Shown here in pieces: positions 23,497-34,650 of a stretch of 64,000 nt of DNA (its first letter is position 1; each line of letters starts with the position of its first letter). Made by a program: the position numbers and the translations under genes. The notes beneath the pieces were generated by a model. The model saw only the letters and a program-made list of their open reading frames with translations. It was not told the origin of the DNA and ran no database searches. The stretch lies in the NCBI GenBank assembly GCA_900660155.1, contig CABFPE010000742.1, positions 112,264-176,263 of the forward strand, read 5' to 3'. This DNA is from Hofstenia miamia. Taxonomy: Eukaryota > Xenacoelomorpha > Acoela > Hofsteniidae.

Positions 23497-23960
23497 ATTT
23501 TAGTAAAATAAGGTCTTTTTAACATTAGGTACAGAGTTAGCTTATCATTTAGCGTTTTATTAAGCAGAAAATTAATCGTACCTTGAATACTATTTTAAAT
23601 TTTATTGTGATTATTTCATTCATCACAAATAATCTTTAACTTTATAAAAATGTTTTCAACCTTTGCGTTTACAGAAACCCAACATGAATTCTTGAGCTAA
23701 GATATAGAATCAAAGCTATGTTCCAAAATTTATTCTTAGGACTGACCTTTTCTGTCATTTTTGAAAAATAAGATCTTTTTAACATTAGGTACAGAATTAG
23801 CTTATCATTTAGCGTTTTATTAAGCAAATTTATTTAGAGCAGAAAATTAATCGTACTATTGAATACTAATTGAAATTCTAGAGTGATTATTTCATTCATC
23901 GCAAATAATCTTTAACTTTATAAAAATGTTTTCAAACTGTGCGTTTAAAGAAACCCAACA
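23423..23960. repeat. Tandem duplication, two units of about 260 bp
   Basis: CATGAATTCTTGAGCTAAG starts both units (23423 and 23683). They overlap the end of the larger duplication, so duplication happened at least twice here. Copy 2 has a small insertion near 23826. Non-coding. Confidence 0.85.
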
Positions 23961-24840
23961 TCCAAAGCAGCTGCTTAGCTTATCTCAAAACAAGTTGTGT
24001 CGTTTCTTAGACTGAGCTTTTCTTTTCCTTACATTGTTGAAACCCTGCCTATGCAATTTGGCTTAACGGCGTATCTGCGTCTGTATCAGTTGTCAGTTTT
24101 TGTCTGGACTTTTTGAAATAAAAAAATATGCTGACAGTCTGTTTGTCATTTCTGATAAAGATCATGCAGCATAACTTATTTTGGAAGCTAGGTTTCTGCT
24201 ATTATACTGATTTCGTATACAACATGAAATTGGGATTTCATGTGAACTTCAATTTAAATGATTTAATCTATATCCATTTAAACCTTAGAAGACCATGAAT
24301 AAATTTTTCTTCAGAATTTCGCAACAATTGTCGACACATGTAGTTCAAAATATGGTTTGAGTAAATCAAAGCTATCATTGAGTATTATGCGCCAAAGATA
24401 TGTGTTAATCAATAAATTTTTACACATCACGTTTTTATCAAATTGGAAGAGGTTTGTGGTGCAAAATCAAAGTATTGAAAATTTGAACTACAAGATCCAT
24501 GATGATTTTAACAAATTTAGATTTGGTTTCCACAGTTATTCATTTATTTGCAACTATCACTTTGCTAACTTCCAACGCATGTATGTGAACAGATCGTAAA
24601 TTTGTGACAGTTTGTGTTTGGTAGTAGATTATTTTCATCTATTCTGCAAATAGATTTTCTGCTGGAATATTAAGATCACTGAGTAATTTATAAAGCGCAG
24701 AGACATCAACAATTTTAGTGAAGACTGTCTGTTTATTAATGCAATTTTTCCAATTGTGTACATTCAAAGTCCATAGAATAAATGAAATTTGGCGGGAAAC
24801 ATCATGTTTATAATTGTACTGATCAATTACTTTTTAGATA
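23961..24840. other. Upstream region of the putative glycosyltransferase-like gene
   Basis: No recognised element. An 80-codon open frame at 24357-24599 lacks known motifs. The region would contain the promoter and 5' untranslated part if the first exon at 24841 is right. I see no clear core promoter. Confidence 0.4.
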
Positions 24841-24934
24841 ATGAAAAAAGCCCTTAAAAAGACTTGGCATTGTTTTGCATCTGTAATTGCTGTATTCTTC
24901 ATCCTAGAAACTCTAATAGAATTTATTAATCCTT
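24841..24934 (+). CDS. Exon 1 candidate: cytosolic tail and signal anchor
   Basis: An ATG opens 31 codons ending at a consensus donor, GTAAGT (24935-24940), in phase 1. The peptide begins MKKALKKTWHC, a short basic cytosolic tail, followed by FASVIAVFFILETLIEFI, an 18-residue hydrophobic segment. This is the plan of a type II signal anchor, as in Golgi glycosyltransferases. That fits the downstream exons on the same strand. The link to them is inferred: no exon of matching phase connects them with certainty. Confidence 0.45.
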
Positions 24935-25312
24935 GTAAGTTCTTCTATTTAATATAATCTCTCCAATCTAATCTATTAAATTTTCCGGTATTTTACAATT
25001 TAAACTGGCTTCACTTATTAAATACATGCTAAGTGCATATGAAAATTGTTGAAATATTTCTTAATGATTATTCAAATGCTAAGTTATTTTTTAAGCAAAG
25101 TTTTGAATTAAAAATATTGTAGAATCACTCCATGCACTAACTTTATCCACTTTAGAATATCCATTTTGCAACTTCACTCTTCGTTACATACAAAACCTTT
25201 TGTGCTCCTATTTTTATTTTCATAAAAGATACCAAAGATTTATGTTAATTTAAATTTTATCTATTTTCTTTACCTTTGTAAATAGAACTTCATGTTCTGA
25301 TACTGGTTACAG

Positions 25313-25357
25313 ATTGTTCTAACTGCAGACAATGTCAATCGCCAATGACAGATGATT
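25313..25357 (+). CDS. Exon 2 candidate: short Cys-rich stem piece
   Basis: A TTACAG acceptor ends at 25312. Joined in phase 1 to the exon at 24934, the codons read YCSNCRQCQSPMTDD up to a GTATAAGT donor at 25358. The Cys-x2-Cys-x2-Cys pattern directly after a membrane anchor would lie in the lumen. The junction to the exon at 32680 would create a stop, so either a further exon lies between, a different donor is used, or this exon is false. The evidence is only splice signals plus phase with exon 1. Confidence 0.25.
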
Positions 25358-26180
25358 GTATAAGTTTATTTGAAAATGTAGAACAACAATTATAATGTAA
25401 AAAGGTTATTCACAGAAAGTCTAGCTTTGTAATAGTCAATATTAACTTTCAATAGTTTAAAGATATATAACTAGTGTGTTTGATTGGATTCTATGCTGTA
25501 GAAATCCGTGAGATAGGAAACATTGAATGTTAATAATATTTTTTCTTGGATGTTCATGAGACTAAATTACAACCCCATACCAAGTAAGCTATTCAAACTA
25601 AAAAGCTATCATATTCTATTTCTGCTCTTAGGAACATACAAAGGGCAAAGTTGGAAACAGGTTTAGTTGACGTGACCCATGGTTGGTTTAAATCAACCTG
25701 AAGCCCGCGTAGTCTTGATTGAAATTCGAAACTATGGAAGTTTAAATGCTGGTTAAAGATTCTTATAGAATTTAGTCGTATGCCTTGAGAGAAAAGTAAT
25801 ATTTGTTCCCTTTCAAGTTAGATAAAAGATTCTTATAGAAATGAGTCTCATGCCTTTAGAGCACAAGTAATATTTAGCTCTTAAAAACTTCTATTGAAAA
25901 AAAACTTGCGAGAACTTTTTGATGTCACTGTAGACGTACGTGAGGAGAGGGGAGTGGTAAGTGGTTGAGGAAGGACCAGTTGCGCCCCCCTTCCCCCCTC
26001 TTAAATCATTTTTTCAGAAAAAAACTCCCTAAATTTTTTCTTAATCAGTATAATTGCTATTATTTAGTCATTGTCCTTTGAAATAAATGTAAGATGCCCC
26101 CCTCCCTCTAACCAAGATTCCTTGTCTGGTACTGCCTGAAGTGCATAAAGGTAACAAACAAAGTACTGGCTGCATTTTCA
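25358..26180. other. Intron-like sequence, no element seen
   Basis: AT-rich, with a C-run patch near 25985-26000 and 26095-26105. No repeat or gene recognised. Confidence 0.5.
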
Positions 26181-26184
26181 TGAT

Positions 26185-26300
26185 TTCTAATAACCCAATG
26201 GTGGAGGGTTACAACAGTCAGAAAGACTCCACATATTCTCTCTTTTTGGATATGAACAGCCTATACGCCAGATCAATGTCTGAGCAAAGTATCATATAAT
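26185..26300 (+). mobile_element. Polinton/Maverick-type DNA polymerase B fossil fragment
   Basis: About 35 codons resemble the protein-primed family B DNA polymerase of Polintons (or a related linear element) around its first catalytic motif; SLFLDMNSLYARSMSE is the readable core. Nothing else of such an element is recognisable nearby. It is a short, broken and probably old fragment. Confidence 0.45.
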
Positions 26301-27180
26301 AGTGCTAAGCTCCCAAATCTAAGTGAAATCTTTTGTTAATTCCATGTAAAAAATAACTAGAAATGCACTTGGAGTGCACATAACTCTATAAAGTAGTTCG
26401 CTTTCTCAAAATGGCATTTAAACATTCAAATGAGCAGGCGATTCTTTAACTATACTCTATTTCATATCATTACAGATTATCAAGCTTTTGCATATTAAAT
26501 TTTTTTAATATTTATTGTGGATGTTAGATTTTATACAAAATATTTTGGTGAGCACAATTGTTAAGAGGTACTCTCCATTGAAAAGCTGCTCTGAAAAAAG
26601 TGCATAGTTAGATTTTCTGTTGAGTGGATTGAATAAATTATTTCTCTCATTAGCTTAACTGTGATTCTACATAAACATCTACTTTAGATTCAACATCATT
26701 ACGCACTAAAGAAAGTAAACAGCACATGGAAATTAATAATGAACTTGAAAGTATGATTTCATTCTTTGATTAACCCTTTAACGACGATAAAGAATTGGGT
26801 AATAATTTTAACAATTTTTTAGTTGGAGAGATAACATAGCATATTCTGTACCCATTTTGTTCAAAATATATTTTGTGTCCAAAATTTAGTGTGTGTCACT
26901 GATGACCCAACCCTCGCTAATGGTAAAATTAATTCTTTTCAATAAATAGATTCAATTTAAAATCATCCATACGTTTAATATGTACATTTTATTTAGAAGC
27001 TTTGCAAATTCGATGTTTCTTTAATATGAAATTACAAAATTAGAACACTAACAAACAATATAAGTAAATCTAATGCATTGTCATTCGCCAACATGAAATC
27101 TCTAAAACAACATAACGGTACATTACATGTATACAGAAGACAAAATTTTTTCTTTCAACATTTTTCTCTCTTGCACACAG
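26301..27180. other. Intron-like sequence, no element seen
   Basis: No open frame or repeat stands out. The right edge (about 27100-27181) may be the outer end of the piggyBac relic that continues beyond the MITE. Confidence 0.45.
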
Positions 27181-27188
27181 ACCGCAGC

Positions 27189-27593
27189 TAGAGATGAGTG
27201 CGATACAGGTTTTTTAAAATTATTGCCACCACAGAGAAAGAAACGTCATCGCTAAACACCGCAATGTCTGTTTTTTTACCGCAATAAATTAAATTTTACC
27301 GCGGTATACCGCAACAATGGCCAATTTTATCTTGGTAAGAAAATATTCATATTTCTGAATTATTTTTTAGGATTATGGATCATTCGTAGGTATTTTGTGA
27401 TTTCATTCCATTTTATAAAGGTAGTATCAATTACTTTTAATATTTTTTGTGTGAAATCTCTTAGTTTTACTTCAGAAACAGTTTTTCGAGAAATTCTTAG
27501 AGATTTTAAATCTAATGCTACCGCTAAACCACCGCAAATCTGTAAATCGCTACTGAGGTATTCCGCGCTATTACTGCACCGCACGCATCTCTA
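27189..27593. mobile_element. hAT-type MITE, 405 bp, with target duplication
   Basis: The left end reads TAGAGATGAGTGCGATACAG and the right end, inverted, reads TAGAGATGCGTGCGGTGCAG: 17 of 20 match. The flanks are ACCGCAGC (27181-27188) and CCCGCAGC (27594-27601), an 8-bp target duplication with one mismatch, as hAT elements make. The inside is repetitive in ACCGC/GCGGT motifs and has no transposase, so it is a non-autonomous element. Open frames at 27360-27584 and 27397-27660 run across it and are not genes. It sits in the C-terminal end of the piggyBac relic. Confidence 0.75.
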
Positions 27594-29420
27594 CCCGCAG
27601 CATATTCGACACTCTCAAAACTTGGGAGATGGAAAATTATTGAAGTTGAAACCGAGCTGAAATGCCTCTTCTGCGACAGTTTTATTGTCGGTATGCCTCA
27701 TTTTTGGCTGCAATAATGGGAAATCAGACGCTCAGCAACTGAAATTTTGAAGTCTTTCAAACAAATGTTGCTATCGGTAAATTTCTTGTAGAAAATGCGG
27801 GAATTGACATAGGCTATATCCATCAAATCGAAGAAAGTTCGGAGATAAAATCTGAACTTTGATCTTCGTCATATTCATACATGCTCTTCAGTTGATCGGC
27901 AAAATCCACACCTTCCAACCCGTTACTGTACATTTTGATTATTGAGGGGCAGTTGATAACAACTTTGCTGCTCGAACCTTTCTGTATCTCATAGACAGTT
28001 TGGTTATCGTTTGCTCCAGCAACAGATCTAAAATTAGAAACGTTTACTGTCAGAAGCTGCTATTTCTTATCTCTATGTAGGGTTATTGTTTTCTAGTAAT
28101 GTTTTTACGATTTTTAGTTTATAAAAAGGTCTTTAGAATATCAAATAGGTAATTTCGCACAAAATGTGTTGCACTGTTACAAAACATATTAACATAGCAC
28201 ATATATAGGTCCTGCCTGTTGTCCATCCAATTGCAACACATTATCTGATTAGAATACTTTATATCAACACCGCCTCTTTTCATTTGTTTGTCCTGCAAAA
28301 TTTTGATTTGGTATTGTATTTGAACATCAGCTTATAAGAAGCATGCAATCTAAAATATACTTTATAATTTATGTAACACTGGTGTTCATAAGTAAAAATA
28401 GTCAAATAAAATCTACAGTTACATTGACAGTTATGTTACTGACCTACTAACAACCATGACATAACTGGTGATATCAAACTAAGGTTTGTTATGTTATACT
28501 GCAAGTGACCTACAGTAGCCCATTTATAAGTAGTCTTCAATATAATATGTATACATATACGTCGAAGTAATTAAGAAAAATATAAATAGACCTTTACTAA
28601 ATATTATTAGGTATTTGCACTTACTTTCAGATTCTTAAGCATGTGCTTTCTATTCACTCTGACAATACCCACGTCATATATTCCATTTTCAAAAAGAATT
28701 TTCAAAAAACACCTGACAATAGGTTTGGCGGAGTTTCTCACAGAATTGTAAGACAACACTTTCGCCGAAGTTGAATTCCTGAGTTGCTTTGGGACCAATA
28801 TAAATATCAAACTCATAAACATATCCACTTGCACTACAACATGGGAACCACATCTTAAAACCCCATTTTATGGGTTTTGATTTAATACATTGTTTCATGT
28901 AGGATTTCCCCTTTAACTTGATCATGTGTTAATCTATACTCTGAGAGTTCCGGTTCACACTTGAAATTTGAAATGCTCTATTCAAATGACCAATCACGAA
29001 AGGCACTTTTGCCCGCTTTGTCTTTGGGATTTTGCTTCATTTATGTTATCAGAAAAGTGTAGGTTTTGTAGAATAAGTTTGAATCGATCTCTCGTCATAA
29101 CACGTTTACTTCATGGTTTCCGATAAAAGCAATGGTGGACCAATAGTCCGAAATCGAGGGCAACTTGATAGACATAACAAAGTTTGTTTCAAAAAACGCT
29201 GAAATTTCATCTTCCGTCTTGCTGAACGTATAAATTGGATTGTTCAACAATATGAGATATGAGTATTTTCCAGTCAGCAACTGTCTCGAGCGTTATTTTG
29301 GGGTAAGTGTTTTGTTTGTGATCACAAAAACATCTCCTGTAAATTCACTATTGTTTCTCGTCGAGAACAGCTCTTTATTCCTCCAAGTCCAATCTAGTTT
29401 TATCACTGTCTATCTCACAA
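27594..29420 (-). mobile_element. piggyBac transposon relic A (minus strand)
   Basis: From right to left the transposase parts follow the normal order: an N-terminal WTWRNKELFST patch (about 29400), the DDE-domain start (29280-29095), KGKSYMKQCIKSKPIKWG and VFFENSF (28925-28689), SNGLEGVDFADQLKSMYE (about 27950-27900), FKISVAERLISHYC (about 27740) and a Cys-rich end reading CRICC at 27600. Deletions and stops separate the parts. TTAA target sites and terminal repeats were not identified. Confidence 0.75.
27594..29420 (-). pseudogene. piggyBac-like transposase pseudogene A
   Basis: Open pieces are 29280-29095 (SIKLPSISDYWST), 28925-28689 (GESVVLQFCEKLRQ and VFFENSF) and about 28040-27828. In active piggyBac enzymes the catalytic Asp residues lie in the V-D-E-x-x-x-P-F tract, in the F/V-x-x-D-N-F-F tract and in G-G-V-D-x-x-D. 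Here the second reads FFENSF, with Glu where Asp is expected, and the third reads GVDFADQ, still with Asp. The first lies in a stretch lost before KGKSYMKQ. The enzyme end was further split by a hAT MITE. It is therefore inactive. Confidence 0.7.
28041..28688. other. Non-coding or decayed part of piggyBac relic A
   Basis: This stretch between recognisable transposase blocks is AT-rich and has no readable transposase sequence. It may be an insertion or simply too decayed. Confidence 0.4.
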
Positions 29421-30000
29421 CTCTGATGGATTTGAGCAGATGATGTAAGAGAAAACGACACTGGTTACGTGACAGAAGTAGCAGTCGTTCGCCTGACGTT
29501 TCTGTGTCAATAAACACAGTATTTGAATCGTTTATCAAGTTATCTCTATCGTCTTTGTTATCAGTATCAATTGATTCAAGCAGATATAATATTCAAGCGA
29601 ATTAAATTTATAAAGCACAGTGTTAAGTGTGTTTTTGATAAAAATATTCACCAAAATTCAGATTTTTCTGTAACAATACCCTTTCCTTGAATTTATCAAA
29701 TATATCAAAATTTAATTTTTTAAAATTTTCTCATTTTGACCCGCTGTCTAATTCATAATAAAAATGATCAATTTTCCATAACGGAGTTTATGAATTGTTC
29801 TTGTGTTCTTCAACATATCTTCAATAGTTATTTTACGAACTTGATAATCAATTTGCAACAAATTTCATTTTAAATGTATGGGTCACCAGATTCCTGTCGT
29901 CGTCAAAGTGTTAATAAAGATTCTATCACTAATAATAATTTTACAAGTGTGTGTGTGGACATTGTAGATGAACATCTACCGACAAGTTTTTGTACTGCAA
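29421..30000. other. Intron-like sequence, no element seen
   Basis: No recognisable gene or repeat apart from the start of the 600-bp duplication at about 30000. Confidence 0.5.
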
Positions 30001-31200
30001 GGTTTTTTGATTCTGAAATAATTTTTAGTCCTAGAATAGGATCTCTAAATTGTTAAGTCTCCGAATTATATTGAAAGGGCTTAGCGTTATGGCTAGATTT
30101 AAGATAAGGATTTCATCTACGTATAGTTTAACTCATCATTAAAGGCCAAAATATATTATTAACAACCTTATATAGAATTATGCGGTTTGTCATTAGGATT
30201 TAAATGCATTTTCGTTTATATAAGGCTTTATGTTGACGTGGTATATCATCAACATTGCAATAGCTGATTTAATTTGGTAGTTGTTGCTATGCAAATGATG
30301 GTCCTACTCAGAAATGCAAGTGAGTGTATGCAGGGTTTAGTCAGAAATAGCTATGGCATAATTTGGTTAGACAGGGGCGAAATAGCTTTTGCTGAAAGAG
30401 ATGATAGTGTTTTGTCAATAATAAAAGCTTTTGGTATATCTCCTTATATAATTTCATTACTTGTATTTTCTCTGTTAAGACTAACATATTATTTGAGGAT
30501 TTCTGAAAACTATTCTAGTCTTTGTTTTGATTTCCTTTCTAGCAGCGGTGCCAACGCCTTTGATTCTGGAAAGTCACATTTATTAGTGATAGGATTGATG
30601 GGTTTTTTGATTCTGAAATAATTTTTAGTCCTAGAATAGGATCTCTAAATTGTTAAGTCTCCGAATTATATTGAAAGGGCTTAGCGTTATGGCTAGATTT
30701 AAGATAAGGATTTCATCTACGTATAGTTTAGCTCATCATTAAAGGCTAAAATATATTATTAACAACCTTATATAGAATTATGCGGTTTTTCATTAGCATT
30801 TTAGATGCATTTTCGTTTATATAAGGCTTTATGTTGACATAGTATATCATCAACATTGCAATAGCTGATTTAATTTGGTAGTTGTTGCTATGCAAATGAT
30901 GTTCCTACTCAGAAATGCAAGTGAGTGTATGCAGGGTTTAGTAAGAAATAGTTATGGCATAAGCTGATTAAACAGGGGCGAAATAGCTTTCGCTGAAAGA
31001 GACGATAGTGCTTTCTCAATAATAAAAGCTTTTGGTATATCTGCTTATATAATTTCATTATTTGTATTTTCTCTGACAAGACTAACATATTATTTGAAGA
31101 TTTCTGAAAACTATTCTAGTCTTCGTTTTGATTTCATTTCCAGCAGCGGTGCCAACCCCTTTGTTTTCTGGAAAGTCACATTTATTAGTAATAGGATTGA
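30001..31200 (+). repeat. Tandem duplication, two units of 600 bp
   Basis: GGTTTTTTGATTCTGAAA starts both units at 30001 and 30601, and each ends near a GGAAAGTCACATTTATTAGT tract. Substitutions are scattered at a few percent. A 115-codon open frame exists in copy 1 (30274-30621) but is closed by an early stop in copy 2 (about 30965), so it is not a conserved gene. Confidence 0.85.
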
Positions 31201-32679
31201 TATTGTGATTTGCCTAGACCTACATCATTATAAATGGAAAGGTGTTACTAATCCCTAGTGGAATGCAAATGCATTGTTTTGTACTCTGCTGGATATTGAT
31301 TGCAGTCCTTAGCTAGTCTAGATTGGACCTTGAATAGCACGCAGGTTTCTTTTTAAGTAATTCCAAATATTATATGTGATGTTCAACTTTGGAAAACGAG
31401 AAGGCACTTAGAACTCCTTGCGACTTTGGACTAGCAATATAACATTTTGTTTCCCAACATATTGAGTGTCTTCCATTATTGCTTCTACACTGAACAATTC
31501 GCTTACCTTTGGACCAAATAGGGTTAAAAAGTTAATTTAATAAAGTGTGATCCTTGACGTTTATATCATGCGCAATTTGGAATCTATCGGTTTTTTTATT
31601 TCTTGCTCGTCCAATGAAAACGATTCGTCATTCGTAGTAAATGGATTTTTTCAGTTAATCTATGGGATTGGATTTCATTGCTTTACCCCACACCACTTTT
31701 GCCCAGTTGTGATGATTTTAAGAAAGTCGCTTCTTCATCCTTCTTCAAGAAAACAACGCGTATTTATAGTTTATTCGTCGAACAATTGATGCAGAGTATC
31801 TATTGGCATTTGATCACGCCTGTTTTAGACATTTCTACCACAGCTTATGGCAAATAGATAATAACTTGCATAATGTTCTTCTCGATATGGGGGACCTTCC
31901 TTGCTTCCTAAGTCATAAATTTTTATAATCCAATGAACTGAGATCAGTGGAACTAACAACTGGTTCGAATATTCTCACATAAAAAGAAGCTGAATATTTC
32001 TTGAATGTCAATTTTCTTATTGCAAGAAGGATTTTTTGCCATCCATTTTTCGCTTTCACTTTATTAAAGAAAAATTAATTCGAAGTGCATTTGATAAATA
32101 CTGTCTAACAAAGGGTTTATGTAGCAAAGTGTGGCAGGTGCTTGAATAATTTTTCAGTGAATGATCCGTTTAATATAGACATAGATTTGTATGTGCTTTT
32201 TGAATGTATTATGTTCATAATGTGTTTGTTTAGTAATAATACATACTTAAAGGAGTGTCTAGATCAAGTGAACTGGTTGTGATTCCTGCATAGGTTTAAG
32301 AGTTGATTTGATTTCAACATTCCAATGATAATATTTTCGTGGTGCTAATTGTCAATATTCGAGTTCGAATTAAATCAAAAATTTGATTCGACTCGATTTG
32401 AAATTTTGATTAATAGATTTAACGTAGGTAAGCCCATGCTTGTGCAATTGTATGTCGCATGCAACAAAGATTAGAAATATTTGAAGAACATCCGCATCAT
32501 CAATTCAACTACGAATTTAACTTCAAAAATCCTTCTTGAATTGTCTTTTTCTTTCAGTCTACTTTGTTAATATTATGATAAGTCAGGTTAAGCGTGATTG
32601 TTCCTTTATTCTTTCATATGAATTAGCTAACCAAGAATAGAAAGAAATTTTCCCTTATAAGTTTATTATTTTGTTTTAG
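31201..32679. other. Intron-like sequence, no element seen
   Basis: An 80-codon frame at 31547-31789 is unrecognised. Near 32340-32410 there is a TTCGAATTAAATC-like run of ATTTGATT/AATCAAAT words that makes weak inverted repeats. Confidence 0.45.
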
Positions 32680-32897
32680 GACTTAAAGAAGAGAACGAAA
32701 GTGATAGCTTCGTTAGATTAAGAATACTTCCAAAGACACCGCCAGATCCCAATCGCGAATTTGATGTGCTCAACGATTTTCAGATCGGTGATAAAAGCTA
32801 TGTAAAAGAAAGTTATCAAAAATACACTCTTGAGAAATTGCTCGCCCGACAAGATGAATTTCTACACACACTAAACATCACTATGAATCATCATCAG
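32680..32897 (+). CDS. Glycosyltransferase-like exon, N-terminal part of catalytic domain
   Basis: The acceptor TTTTGTTTTAG precedes 32680 and the donor GTAAAT follows 32897. Two bases plus 72 open codons end in phase 0. The peptide includes RLRILPKTPPDPNREFD and ends RQDEFLHTLNITMNHHQ. The last part fits the start of GT-A-type folds, where an R-x-x-E-...-L-x-x-N helix leads to a strand continued by the next exon (VRCIHIFTK). Codon use is unbiased enough to look like a real exon against the AT-rich surroundings. Confidence 0.5.
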
Positions 32898-33039
32898 GTA
32901 AATTTAATTTGACATTAGCAATTGTTTAAAGCACCGTGCAGTTTAGCTGTCATTGCTCTAAGAAAAGCTTGGGGAAATACTTGTAATGTACATACGCAAT
33001 ACATATTTTGATGCAACCTTGCAAAAATTGAGGTTTTAG

Positions 33040-33245
33040 ATCACGTTATTATTTTGCTAGAAAATTTCCGCAAGAACAAAGTGATGCGCAAGCATTTCCC
33101 CATGGCTTGGCCACCATGCAGCCCAGATCTAACCCCATGTTATTTCTGGGTTCGGGATGTTGGTAAGGAAGCAGTTTATTACTACCCATACCCATGTGAT
33201 ATTCATCAGCTTAAAAACAGAACATTCAGGTATATTAAAATATTC
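33040..33245 (+). pseudogene. mariner/Tc1-type transposase C-terminal fragment
   Basis: The tract MAWPPCSPDLTPCYFW followed by DVGKEAVYY and HQLKNR matches the block W-P-x-x-S-P-D-L-x-P-x-D-F-x-L-W-x-x-L-K that holds the third catalytic acidic residue of IS630/Tc1/mariner transposases. In this copy Tyr stands where the catalytic Asp would be expected (LTPCYFW). Only about 65 codons are visible; no inverted repeats were found. It sits in the intron after the exon at 32897. Confidence 0.7.
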
Positions 33246-34650
33246 AGACCACCAATCTGCTCAATATGATCTCTGGAGTCATACATAGCATGCATTGTTG
33301 TATAGAAGTAAAATGAGGACACCTCAAAAATATTTTCTTTTGACAAATCCAATGTCATATTTGTTTAAATAAAGTTGTTACTGCTTTGATTTTCTGTTGT
33401 TTTTCTTCACAGTAATATGTTCAAAATCTAAGTCAATTAGAAATAACCCAGTACTTCTTTTAAGATTTAAATCGAACAATTTAAGCATGCTATTATAAGA
33501 ATTTGCATATTCCAGAATGTCAGTAAATTGGTTTACCCTAGTTTTCAGTGCTACAAATTTGGCGCCACGTCCACATTTGCCGTTTGAAACTGTCGCCTTT
33601 TTCTATTAAGGATATTTGTATAAAGTATTTTGAGGCAATCAATTATATCCGTATACCATGCATGGATATGATGTTCCACCACAACCTTCTGTCCCACTTT
33701 ATGAAAATAATCTTTGCATTTTTCTGTAAGAAAAGACAAAAGTAAAATAATTTTGACCAGGCATTAGAAAATTTTGATATATCGTGACAAAGCATTTAAT
33801 GGACTTTCTTATTAAGTGTGCCTTCAATTACTTCAAATGGTAAGAATTTCACGCGTAGAAACGAAAAAACCTAAATATTTTTAAAAAAAGTTGTCGACCT
33901 TTGTTGATCATAAATTTTAGTGGGAGAGAAACAATTTGAATTTTGACTTCGTTACGATATGCCCAAGACGAAGAACAATTTGATAGAAAGCAAAATTTCT
34001 GCTTAACTAAATGTATGCTTTACCACATTATCTCAGATTTTGCGAATATGTTTGATGAAGCTGGAATATATCGATAGTCTATTGCTGGTCTACAATATCA
34101 TCTCAATTGATTCCTAATTCGCAATCCCAAATTATCTCGTAATACAATAAGATTTCCAGAAAAATAAGGATTTAGTCGATTTTTCTGTCTTAGCCCTAGA
34201 AATTCCATTATTCCTAAGGATTCTTTTTCATACAGCATTTCAAAATAGAACATTATGCAAAAGAATGAAATAAAATTACACATGCAAATTCAAATGGATT
34301 ATCTGTGTATTTGGTGGTGCATATACCTGCTGTTGTTTTTCATACTAGAACAGTGAGTACTTCTTGAGAATAATAAATTTACGTCTGATCTTTCAAATTC
34401 CAAAATTATGGAATAGAAACAAAATTTCTACAAATAGCAAATTCAATGAGATTATCAACATGTTTGGAAGTATATGTACCTGCTAGTGTTTTTGCTGAAT
34501 GAATAATGAAGCAAACAAAAATTTCTTTAATGTCATTTTGACCTATTTTTGCGTTTCTACTGTTAAATATGTATACAGTATGTATATTTATAGCGCGATT
34601 TGTTTGATTTGCGCAGTAGTTTGTGGATCTATTAGATATAATATTGCATT
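33246..34650. other. Intron-like sequence, no gene seen
   Basis: A stretch at 33548-33745 is open on both strands at once, with no recognisable protein on either. Otherwise AT-rich DNA without features. Confidence 0.45.

Noticed and set aside
23322-23525. Open frame in the second copy of the 624-bp duplication
   Set aside because: Not open in the first copy, without motif.
30274-30621. 115-codon open frame in the 600-bp duplication
   Set aside because: Its counterpart in the second copy is interrupted and no domain is recognisable.
33548-33745. Stretch open on both strands
   Set aside because: Neither translation has a known motif; chance in a short region of low stop density.
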